Of a stretch of 15,762 bases of DNA, positions 1 to 7,450 are shown piece by piece (positions within the stretch are counted from its first letter, which is position 1; each line of letters starts with the position of its first letter). The stretch is from Sanchytrium tribonematis (lineage: Eukaryota; Sanchytriomycota; Sanchytriomycetes; Sanchytriales; Sanchytriaceae): the NCBI GenBank assembly GCA_018985235.1, contig JADGIG010000144.1, positions 1 through 15,762 of the forward strand, written 5' to 3'. A program made the translations under genes and the position numbers. Under the pieces are notes generated by a model. That model did no database searches. It saw nothing but the letters and a program-made list of their open reading frames with translations, and had not been told where the DNA came from.

Positions 1-2255
1 CTATTAAAGGTAGAATTAAGCGTTTTGAAATCTGAATTGTCTAGCACTATAATTTCTGGTTCCGACATACCCAATAGTCTTTCCAATCGTTGTTTTTCCA
101 AATTCCATTTTTCATATCCTTTGGAAACGTGCTTGTTAAAATAATTTCTAGTTTTTGTTATTTTTACTTGCGGGTTGGTATCACTGCCTAATGCCACGGC
201 ATTTGCAGAAAATGTTTCCTCATTATTTGAATATTGATATCCAAAATATTTGTTGACAAAATTACGAGCATGTTTTAAATCTTCATAACTTGTGCTAATG
301 AAGGTTTGATGCGAGCTTCTTAGAAACTCAGTAACATCAGCATGCGTGGAAATATCAGCCTTAGGCATTTTCCAAGAAAATCGAGGTGGTTCTGGCCCAA
401 TATTTCGTTTTACAATTTCTAATTCATGACTAAAGATCAATTTAAGGGTATCAGTCATACACAAGCCATCATCCATGATCATCAAGACCAGTTTGTGATA
501 ATCATCGTTGTTTAATTTTTCAATCATGTAATTGGCAATTTCTTCAATTTGAAAGTTTAAAAAGTAGAAGAACTTGAATTCAAAATAGAGACTTTTCCAA
601 TTTGGTGATTTATAATCTTGCCATTTATCATACATTTGCTGTTTCATTTCAGCAGTGCAATTAGTGATTCGGAGTTCACATAGAATTTCAAATCTGCAAT
701 CCAATTTTAAAATAAGTTCAAAAAGATCTAGATTCTCCCAACCGAACTCATCCACAATACCAGAGAAGTCACACTTTACATCGAGTATACCATTACTAAC
801 AAGCCGCTTCAAAATTTCCAAAGTCTGATTTAGCAACTCTAGAGAAACTAAGTCCTCAGCCAGATCCAAGCATCTTTGAACAATTTTGCTATGGTTAGTT
901 TGAATGTTGTTTTCAATTTGATACATCCATGTGTCGATAGCAAGATTAATACTATCCTGTAGAATTACTTTATTCGAGTTCATTAAAAGCTCCTCAAAGG
1001 CTGCTTCGGCGCCTAATTTCTGAAGAATTGATAAAAACTTTCTTTTTGAAGGTACGAGAAGCAAACAATAGGCCTTGTATATTTCATTTTTGCTAGGACC
1101 TGCATTTCCAGTATAGCCCTCATGGTGAGTCTCCACCGGGTCACCCCAACACGAAATATTGTTCGCATCAAAATCGCCTTCCATTGTAAAGAGATTTTCA
1201 TATTTTAGTCCAACAGCACCTTGGTGATTATATTTACGTCCCAATTCATCATACCAAACAATTTGAGTTGAGGAATCAAGCACGGTCTCTCCCATATAAC
1301 TTTCAGGTTCAACTTCTACATGGTACGTTAATTCCACCAAATAAAATGACAGATGGTGATCTTGGGTTAATAGAGCATTTGCTTGCTTCAAATTTTCATA
1401 ATTTTGACGATCTCTTCCTTTGAGGCAGGCCATCCCATTGCCTGCGCTCTTTTCCGTGTACTGGTAGTCTAGTATTATTCCAAAAATGGTCAAGTCTTCG
1501 TTTGAAATAGCGTCCTGTAATACATCTTTAAGTTGGGCTAGTTCATTGGTGTGTTTTAAAGCAGATGGAATTGCTGTGTTTTCTTGCCAAATAAGAGAGT
1601 ATATCAGAACAAGTCGATATCCCTCAGTAACCTCCTCCAAGGTGTGCTCCACATCAGCATAATAAGCGGCGTAATGAATATTAAATTCCGCCATGTTTTT
1701 AAGATTTCCAAATGTGTAGCTTTTTTCCTGTCCAGCATGTCTGGTCACCAATTTTCCACCCTTGTATTTCGAAGGTAACTGAATTATTAATGTTCCAAAC
1801 ACTTTACTTTCTTTTTCCGTATCTTTATACATCTTGAAATGCCCTCCCTTTTCGTAAAGCAGAGTTTTATAAAGTAATGCCTTTGTTCTTCCACTACATC
1901 CCAATTGCTCTGAAACTTGAGCAACAAGCTTTGCAAGTCCCTTATTCCATAAAGGATTTGAAAATGTAATTTGATCAGCATCGACTTCCCAGGTATTTGT
2001 AATGCTTTCATATACAACAGTGTTTGCACTTTTGCCGTAAGGTGAGTTTCGAGCTACAGCCTTAATACTTTCAGCATATTTTACTTCTATAGGTAAAGGA
2101 ATATTACCAACTCCATGTATATGTAGACCAGGCAATGTAGGCAACTTTCTAGCTAATCCACCACAGCTAAATTCTCCAGATTCTTTGATACTATTCAGTA
2201 CATCGCGTATTGCATCGAATGAAAATTGTCCTCCTTGTGTCATTTTCAGCTCCAT
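1..2255 (-). CDS. 2OG-Fe(II) oxygenase-like protein, C-terminus beyond left edge
   Basis: The frame is open for 751 codons from ATG at 2255 (second in-frame ATG at 2243) to the window edge, with no intron needed; an in-frame stop lies upstream near 2300. The N-terminal 230 residues match the prolyl-4-hydroxylase-like 2OG oxygenase fold found in many large unnamed fungal and protist proteins. The core reads LYEKGGHFKMYKDTEKE, then LPSKYKGGKLV, then YYADVEH and VTEGYRLVLIYSL. By this alignment the distal iron-binding His is H204 and the 2-oxoglutarate-binding Arg is R214. The proximal HxD motif reads Y143-K-D145, so the first iron ligand is not His. H139 lies four residues earlier but is out of register. 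The long region after residue 230 is helical-looking and not recognised. The natural substrate is unknown. The family call is from remembered motifs; activity is doubtful because of Y143. Confidence 0.8.
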   Translation of the reverse strand, partial: MELKMTQGGQFSFDAIRDVLNSIKESGEFSCGGLARKLPTLPGLHIHGVGNIPLPIEVKYAESIKAVARNSPYGKSANTVVYESITNTWEVDADQITFSNPLWNKGLAKLVAQVSEQLGCSGRTKALLYKTLLYEKGGHFKMYKDTEKESKVFGTLIIQLPSKYKGGKLVTRHAGQEKSYTFGNLKNMAEFNIHYAAYYADVEHTLEEVTEGYRLVLIYSLIWQENTAIPSALKHTNELAQLKDVLQDAISNEDLTIFGIILDYQYTEKSAGNGMACLKGRDRQNYENLKQANALLTQDHHLSFYLVELTYHVEVEPESYMGETVLDSSTQIVWYDELGRKYNHQGAVGLKYENLFTMEGDFDANNISCWGDPVETHHEGYTGNAGPSKNEIYKAYCLLLVPSKRKFLSILQKLGAEAAFEELLMNSNKVILQDSINLAIDTWMYQIENNIQTNHSKIVQRCLDLAEDLVSLELLNQTLEILKRLVSNGILDVKCDFSGIVDEFGWENLDLFELILKLDCRFEILCELRITNCTAEMKQQMYDKWQDYKSPNWKSLYFEFKFFYFLNFQIEEIANYMIEKLNNDDYHKLVLMIMDDGLCMTDTLKLIFSHELEIVKRNIGPEPPRFSWKMPKADISTHADVTEFLRSSHQTFISTSYEDLKHARNFVNKYFGYQYSNNEETFSANAVALGSDTNPQVKITKTRNYFNKHVSKGYEKWNLEKQRLERLLGMSEPEIIVLDNSDFKTLNSTFN

Positions 2256-2342
2256 TTGGGCAACCTTAAATAATACTCTCAAAGAACTGCACGATTTACG
2301 CCTATTAACTTAAACCATTTATCCTGCACTACTTTTGAGTTT

Positions 2343-2732
2343 TCAATAATAAGTATAAATTTTTATTAATTGGTTAGCTTTTTTAGAAGGCAACAACATT
2401 TGAATTTGCAATAAGGCAAAATATATTACAAATAGTAGGAATTTGTCAAATATTATTTTGGTTATTATAACTTCAGTTTCCGCTTGGATATTCACATATT
2501 TAACAATTGCATCAGATGACATGATTGTCTCGATATCGGCGGAACCCAAATATACCAACGGGTAGGTCTTCCAGTCCCCATTTGTGTTTGCCAAGCTGTA
2601 AATACTCATACTGTCTTTTAGTTTGGACCATAAGTTGGTCTTTTTCTCAGGTTTGTGGCTTTTTGTACCGACTCTGTTATTTCTTTTGAAAAATTTAATT
2701 TTTTGTAAACGCAGGCGAATTGTGGTGAACAT
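2343..2732 (-). CDS. Small unknown protein, copy A of a duplicated gene (129 aa)
   Basis: This is a 129-residue frame between the pump and the oxygenase genes, all on the same strand. It has a very basic N-terminus (MFTTIRLRLQKIKFFKR), a polar middle part (KTNLWSKLKDSMSIYSLANT, then YLGSADIETIMSS) and a hydrophobic segment near the C-terminus (KFLLFVIYFALLQIQ) that could be a membrane anchor. The first 92 codons are nearly identical to copy B at 6691-7029: seven base changes, four silent and three altering residues. After that the two are only loosely alike, yet both keep a hydrophobic LLxxVIYxALLxI stretch. Persistence of the hydrophobic tail in both copies argues for a real gene family rather than a chance frame. 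An AATAAA lies just inside the 3' end. I do not recognise the family. It could also be the first exon of a longer gene or a decaying copy. Confidence 0.45.
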   Translation of the reverse strand: MFTTIRLRLQKIKFFKRNNRVGTKSHKPEKKTNLWSKLKDSMSIYSLANTNGDWKTYPLVYLGSADIETIMSSDAIVKYVNIQAETEVIITKIIFDKFLLFVIYFALLQIQMLLPSKKANQLIKIYTYY

Positions 2733-2877
2733 GTCAAGGTCCGTGCGTGGGGTAGTAAATTTGGATTCTATCTAATTTCGAGCCACTTGATTGGTCAAAC
2801 TGTTTCGTATTTGTGGACAAGCGTGCTTTGCAAGAGGTTAACGCATAGAAAGATATTGAAATTTTTAAAAATTGGTC
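2457..2877 (-). repeat. Dispersed duplication, copy A (421 bp)
   Basis: This stretch is about 97% identical to 6754-7173, in the same orientation: 12 substitutions and one 1-base indel counted by eye. It covers the first 92 codons of the small gene plus 145 bases of its upstream region. Both ends are sharp. Confidence 0.95.
2787..2798. promoter_or_regulatory. TTGATTGGTCAA palindromic CCAAT-type element (copy A, proximal)
   Basis: TTGA and TCAA arms flank TTGG, so the minus strand reads CCAAT in the direction of the small gene, about 55-65 bases upstream of its ATG. The same element recurs at 2882, 7084 and, with one change, 7334. A role as a transcription-factor site is inferred. Confidence 0.45.
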
Positions 2878-2881
2878 CCAC

Positions 2882-2893
2882 TTGATTGGTCAA
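2882..2893. promoter_or_regulatory. TTGATTGGTCAA element (copy A, distal)
   Basis: This is a second copy of the palindrome, 95 bases from the proximal one. It belongs to a 24-base perfect direct repeat (2783-2806 and 2878-2901). It lies just outside the 421-bp duplication, so copy B lacks an equivalent at this spacing. Confidence 0.4.
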
Positions 2894-2901
2894 ACTGTTT
2901 C

Positions 2902-3034
2902 ATGTTCTTGGTTGAGTTTATTAAAATGTTTTTCGTTTTACTCCTTCTGCAAAAAAATAAACGAAACTATTCTTTTGTGGGTGTCGGAAACATATCTCCC
3001 CTGATTTCGTGGTAAATTTGAAAAGCTATAAGAA
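2902..3034. other. Spacer downstream of the Ca2+-ATPase
   Basis: AT-rich sequence between the promoter elements of small gene A and the 3' end of the Ca2+-ATPase. I see no gene here. Confidence 0.5.
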
Positions 3035-3040
3035 TTTATT
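3035..3040 (-). terminator. AATAAA overlapping the Ca2+-ATPase stop codon
   Basis: The minus strand reads GAA TAA ATT, so the polyadenylation hexamer AATAAA contains the whole TAA stop codon. Three other genes in the window show a stop/AATAAA overlap. Confidence 0.6.
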
Positions 3041-6000
3041 CTTTCTCTTCCATCTGCAATGGAATCGGATTGGAACCTTGAAATGCTTTTGTCACTCTCA
3101 TCTTGGTCTGTATTTCTCCAATTGCATGTTGCCACCGAATTCGTTCTGCATTCATAATGACTCTCTCAGATTTGAAAGACGTACAACAAAATATTCGATT
3201 CGGAACCAGTCTGGCAAAAATACCAACAAATAGTCCGACAAATCCTAGGGCTATACTCAATAGCCAATAATAAGCACCAACTGGTGCAATTTTAAATATA
3301 GATCCACCAATAAACATTATGATGAATTGCAATGCTACTGTCAAAATCATAACTCCACAAAAATACAAGTTCTTGAGCAAATTGTGAAAAATATTCAATT
3401 TGTTGTCTAGTCGTCTGCAGCTAAATAAATCAAAATTACTTGATTTCATTAAATAATTGCATAAAAACAAAAGTGTTGAAAATAATTCCATCTAATTCAT
3501 ACTGTTCTCCGATTGAAAGGTCATTCTGAAGCTTTCCAAAAAACAATTCTGGCCCCAGAAAATTGAGGATGCAAGATACAATAATCTGATAAACACATTG
3601 AAAAGAAATCATTTTCCACATATTCAAAGTAATCAAGGGCGCATTTCTAGATTCAGGGTATCTGTCAAGCACTTCATCTGATGGATATTCAGTCGCCAAT
3701 GCCAATGCTGCAAATGAATTCATAATCATATTAATCCAAAGTAATTGGATTGAATTTAAAGCCGCTGATGGTCCAGCTATTCCAGTTACGAATGTTACAA
3801 TAACCGCAGTAATACTAACTGTCAATTGGAATTGTAAAAATTTCTTAATGGCATCATTCACAGTTCTACCCCACATCAATGCACGGACAATTGATGAAAA
3901 ATTATCATCCATCAGAATAATCGAGGAAGCTTCTTTTGCTACTTCTGTTCCAGATATTCCCATGGAAAATCCAACATCTGCCTTCTTTAGTGCAGCTCCA
4001 TCATTAGTACCGTCCCCTGTCACCGCTACAACTTCGCCCATTTCTTGCAACTTTTCCACTAAAAGTTGTTTGTCCAATGGAGACGATCTCGCTAATATTT
4101 GTAGTTTTGGAAGTATCTTCTTCATATCTGCATCATTTAATTCTCGAAATTGAGGACCCTCCATACAGATACCACCTTTAATGTATATCCCACATTTAGA
4201 AGCAATGGCTTTGGCGGTGTTGATGTTATCTCCTGTCACCATTCTAACAATGACTCCAGCTTTGTGACATTTTTGAACGGCGTGAGTGACTTCTGGTCGC
4301 AAAGGATCTTCAATTCCAAAGATGCCAAGTAAAGTCATATTTTCGGTAGGAGGAAATCCGCCTTCTTCAAGATGCAATTGTGAAAATTCTTCTTCTGAAA
4401 AATCTCGATATGCAATAGCAATGGTTCTTAAAGCATTTTGAGCGTACTGCTTGATTAATTGATCAATTTTCAACGTTATTTCTGGAGAGATTGAAGTGGT
4501 CGTATTTTTTAATTGAATTTGGCTGCAATAATGAAAGACAATCTCACTAGCACCTTTGGTATGCAATCTGTAACAGACTTTGCCATTTAGAATCATCTTG
4601 ACGATTGTTGACATTGATTTTTTTTCACTTGAAAACGGAAAACGCGATTCAATTTGTAAAGTATCATGAAACTCTGAGAAACACACTCCGTATTTACTTT
4701 GCCACTCAAGCAAAGCGGTTTCAGTTTTATTTCCCACAAAGCGTGTCTTATTATCTACTCTCTCCTCAAAAGCCGAACAATTGGATGCAATACCTTCCAT
4801 CAAAATATTCCAAACATTTGGCTCTATTAATGTCTTGACTTCACTGTCATTTTCATTTTCCCACGAAGCAGAATTATCAATCATTCCACTTACTACTGTC
4901 ATGTTATTTTGAGTCAAAGTTCCAGTTTTATCAGAGCAAATTGTAGTGGCATGTCCCATCACTTCACAAGCACTAATGACTCTGACAAAGTTGTTATCTT
5001 TAATCATCCTCTTTCCGGCATAAACTAGAGCCAAGGTGATAGCTAAGGGCAATCCTTCAGGTACTGCAACTACCACGATAGTTATGGTTTCCGTAAATAT
5101 TTCTAGGAATTCTATGCCGATAGAAGCTGGATCTTCAAAGTTATTGTTAACAGCTTCCGAGATTAGCATTTTCAAAACAAGAGCAAAAAATAACACCATT
5201 CCTGCAGTAATACCTAATTTTGCAATTACAGAAGTAAGGCGCATCAACTTTTCTTCGAGTGGTGTGGGCTTTTCTTCTACATTTAAAGCCAACATAGTCT
5301 TTCCGTGAAATGAATTGACACCTACTGCGGTAACTAGATATTTACCAACACCCTCTGCTACTTTAGCCCCACTAATCATAAATACATCCGAACCTTGCTT
5401 CTTCTCGATAAGGTCTGATTCTCCTGTGGTAGTGCTCTCATCGCATTTTAGATTGTAACCACTCAGAAATATCCCATCCACCAAAATAAGATCACCGGGT
5501 TCCATTTCAACAATGTCGCCAACTACAGCTTCCTTTGAGGAAATAATTTTAGTCTTTCCGTTTCTATACACTTTTACTTGTCGATCTTCTTTCTTCGCAC
5601 ATAATTTTCGATACTGTAACTCCTTTTGAAAATTATTTAGCGAGCTCACCGAAACTACAACAATCACGGCAATAAAAATTGCCACTCCTTCTGCCCAAGG
5701 TGCCTCATGATTTTGACCGTCCTCTGTAGGAATCACATTAAGTGATTGTAGAATTCCAATAATTGTACTGACGGCTCCCACAACAATCAGAATTCGTAGC
5801 ATTTTATCTGTAAGCGTATCATTTACAATCGATAAGAGAGATTTTCGTGCGACTGGTGGAAGTACATTTTCACCGAACCACAATCGTCTCTTGTCAAACA
5901 GTTTGCGTTCGTGAAGGAGTAGCGAATTGTAAGGTGCGTAATGATCGATTTCTTCATCAATTGTTTCATCAATATTGCCTTCAACAAGTCCAGTCGAACC

Positions 6001-6165
6001 ATTCACACCCAATTTATTCATTAAACCGTCCACTCCATTTAATTCTTTCAGCAACTCGGAATTTTTAGGATCAATCAATTGAGATAAGGTTTCAAGATCG
6101 ATGTCGTAAGGATTTTTGGAGATATCCACACTGTGGTACGTCTTTTTCAAATTTGTGCCAGACAT
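3036..6165 (-). CDS. Plasma-membrane-type (P2B) Ca2+-transporting ATPase, two exons
   Basis: The spliced product is 1036 residues: exon 1 is 6165-3440 and exon 2 is 3420-3036. It exports cytosolic Ca2+ across the plasma or vacuolar membrane using ATP. Motifs in order: TGES at 247-250, PEGLP at 369-373, DKTGTLT with phosphorylated D412, KGAS at 537-540, MVTGDN at 642-647, TGDGTNDG at 716-723, then WINMIMNSFAALALATE near 810-826 and FNTFVFMQLFNEIN at the splice. Ten membrane segments fit the hydrophobic profile. The tail has a basic, Trp-containing segment, RIRWQHAIGEIQTKMRVTKA (about 1003-1022), that matches the calmodulin-binding/autoinhibitory region of animal PMCAs. N816 stands where these pumps have the Ca2+-binding Asp of M6. 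Without splicing the frame stops at 3436, just after NEIK. Type and length are typical of fungal and animal P2B pumps. Confidence 0.95.
3421..3439 (-). other. 19-nt spliceosomal intron in the Ca2+-ATPase
   Basis: The minus strand reads GTAATTTTGATTTATTTAG, with GT and AG ends. Removing it joins AAT GAA ATC AA to C TGC AGA CGA, giving NEINCRRLDNKLNIF. This restores the conserved PMCA run and continues in frame for 127 more residues. A second AG six bases downstream would give a 25-nt intron and NEIKRLDN, also in frame, but the 19-nt version fits the family better. Confidence 0.85.
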
Positions 6166-6224
6166 AAATTATTAACGTTTCAAGACGTTTGGCCTCTCCA
6201 CTCAGATTTGCCGCACCTTAAGAA

Positions 6225-6230
6225 CACGTG
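6225..6230. promoter_or_regulatory. CACGTG E-box upstream of the Ca2+-ATPase
   Basis: This perfect palindrome lies 60-65 bases upstream of the pump start codon. CACGTG is the core site of basic helix-loop-helix factors, including yeast Pho4 and Cbf1. A regulatory role here is inferred from position only. Confidence 0.3.
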
Positions 6231-6320
6231 GTTGATAAACATTTCCATCATGACATCTTGCGCCAATCTAAGTCTCAAGTCAAACATGATAAAGTTGATA
6301 ACTTTATAGATTAGTCTAAT

Positions 6321-6550
6321 ATGTCTCTTAAAATAATCAGTTTAAAAGGATTACGCGGAGTCATTTCCGAGAAATTGAGAAAAGGGTCTGTGTAGTATAT
6401 GTGTTGTTTCTTGGAAGCTTTATGCCAGATATTCAGTTCAAGCTCGACTTTTACTCATCTCTTTATTTTACGAATGGCAGGTATTCTAGACGGTGTTTTG
6501 ATTCTTTTCAATCAAGCACAAGGACGATTCTTCAATATTTTGTGAAATAA
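6321..6550 (+). CDS. Possible small two-exon gene (speculative)
   Basis: ATG at 6321 opens a basic, amphipathic stretch (MSLKIISLKGLRGVISEKLR) that stops at 6393. A second open frame, with ATG at 6422 (MPDIQFKLDFYSSLYF onward), gives 42 residues ending at a TAA in GAAATAAG, one base from the stop-embedded AATAAA seen in the neighbours. Two GT-AG introns could join them: 20 nt starting GTCATTTCC at 6360, or 32 nt starting GTCTGTG near 6387. Both shift the frame correctly. The basic N-terminus would suit an organelle-targeting signal. I recognise no homologue, and the splice sites are weak compared with the pump intron, so this may be chance. Confidence 0.18.
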
Positions 6551-6690
6551 GTAATTAAAGAGAATTCCATTCATGCTTTAATTTCAAGCCAAACAGAGGT
6601 ACCTCAAACTACTTTACAGATCCAAATGAGCTTATATTGATATGCGTTGTAAAAATTAATTGAATTTTTTATTAGTTTTTAAGACTGGAT

Positions 6691-7029
6691 TCAACTAAAG
6701 ATCTTCAATAAGGCCAAGTAAATTACTAAAAATAAGATTCTGCTAATTCTACCTTTGGTTATTATAACTTCAGTTTCCGCTTGGATATTCACATATTTAA
6801 CAATTGCATTAGATGACATAATTGTCTCGATATCGGCAGAACCTAAATATACCAACGGGTAGGTCTTCCAGTTCCCATTTGTGTTTGCCAAGCTGTAAAT
6901 ACTCATACTGTCTTTAAGTTTGGACCATAAGTTGGTCTTTTTCTCAGGTTTGTGGCTTTTTGTACCGACTCTGTAATTTCTTTTGAAAAATTTAATTTTT
7001 TGTAAACGCAGGCGAATTGTGGTGAACAT
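6691..7029 (-). CDS. Small unknown protein, copy B of a duplicated gene (112 aa)
   Basis: This is the paralogue of the frame at 2343-2732. Residues 1-92 differ from copy A at three positions (one Asn to Tyr, two Asp to Asn). The tail then diverges: GRISRILFLVIYLALLKIFS against a longer tail in A. Both tails keep a hydrophobic block that could be a C-terminal membrane anchor. The stop is TGA, and a minus-strand AATAAA lies about 20 bases downstream, as expected for a transcribed gene. The gene is divergent from the WS-repeat surface protein gene, with 421 bp between start codons, and lies just upstream of the Ca2+-ATPase. The function is unknown. A GT directly after codon 92 could be a splice donor, but I see no convincing partner exon. 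Confidence 0.45.
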   Translation of the reverse strand: MFTTIRLRLQKIKFFKRNYRVGTKSHKPEKKTNLWSKLKDSMSIYSLANTNGNWKTYPLVYLGSADIETIMSSNAIVKYVNIQAETEVIITKGRISRILFLVIYLALLKIFS

Positions 7030-7173
7030 GTCAAGGTCCGTGCGTGGGGTAGTACATTTGGATTCTATCTAATTTCGAGCCACTTGATTGGTCAAACTGT
7101 TTCGTATTTGTGGACAAGCGTGCTTTGCAAGAGGTTATTGCATAAAAAGATATTGAAATTTTGAAAATTGGTC
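6754..7173 (-). repeat. Dispersed duplication, copy B (420 bp)
   Basis: This is the counterpart of 2457-2877. It includes the start codon, 92 codons and 144 bases of upstream DNA with the CCAAT-type palindrome. I see no terminal inverted repeats or flanking target duplications at either copy. Confidence 0.95.
7084..7095. promoter_or_regulatory. TTGATTGGTCAA element (copy B)
   Basis: The element is identical to the copy A proximal element and at the same distance from the small gene's ATG. It lies in the divergent region shared with the WS-repeat gene, so it could act in both directions. Confidence 0.45.
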
Positions 7174-7333
7174 TTTAACCGCCAAGACAAATCTACGGAA
7201 ATTATTTAAACTCAGACTAATTTACAATAAATCAAATTCTCAGAGGTTTTAAAAAAATGATATTGTTTCCAGATACCAGAGTTGTTAAATATTTGGGCGC
7301 AATGGACTGGAAAACTATATCCAAAGAATGAGT

Positions 7334-7345
7334 TTGATTGGTCGA
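7334..7345. promoter_or_regulatory. TTGATTGGTCGA element upstream of the WS-repeat gene
   Basis: This is a one-base variant of the palindrome, about 105 bases upstream of ATG 7451 and outside the duplication. Its presence suggests the WS-repeat gene may share a regulator with the small duplicated genes. Confidence 0.35.
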
Positions 7346-7420
7346 ATTTAGCCATTTCTCGAGCGATTTGTCACCAAAATCTCAGACTTCATTTAATTGG
7401 ACATCGGTAATGTCTGTTGG

Positions 7421-7427
7421 TATATAG
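7421..7427 (+). promoter_or_regulatory. TATA-like box of the WS-repeat gene
   Basis: TATATAG lies 24 bases before ATG 7451. If it is used, the 5' leader would be almost absent, in keeping with the compact gene ends in this window. Confidence 0.35.
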
Positions 7428-7450
7428 TACATCAAACAGAAAATACGTAA

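Larger units (their letters stand above)
6166..6690. other. Intergenic region between the pump and copy B
   Basis: This 525-bp region is the promoter side of the pump. A palindromic CACGTG E-box lies at 6225-6230, about 60 bases upstream of the pump ATG, with no clear TATA box. A possible small plus-strand gene (6321-6550) is listed separately. Near 6670 the minus strand has CTAATAAAAAAT downstream of copy B, a likely polyadenylation signal. Nothing else is recognised. Confidence 0.5.

Noticed and set aside
1013-2029. Short frames on both strands inside the oxygenase gene
   Set aside because: The continuous 751-codon minus-strand frame explains this region; the others are shadows.
3848-4332. 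Plus-strand open frames inside the Ca2+-ATPase
   Set aside because: They are antisense shadows of a strongly conserved coding region with no signals of their own.
3036-6165. Frameshifted, broken Ca2+-ATPase pseudogene
   Set aside because: A GT-AG interval of 19 nt sits exactly at the frame break and its removal restores the conserved run; all catalytic motifs are intact.
6478-6545. Tiny frame starting MAGILDGVLILFNQ
   Set aside because: At 23 residues, it overlaps the better-supported 42-residue frame and has no distinguishing signal, though a hydrophobic micropeptide cannot be excluded.
2457-7173. Transposable element as source of the 420-bp duplication
   Set aside because: No terminal inverted repeats, target-site duplications, poly(A) tail or transposase-like frame are visible at either copy, and the related sequence continues beyond the near-identical block.
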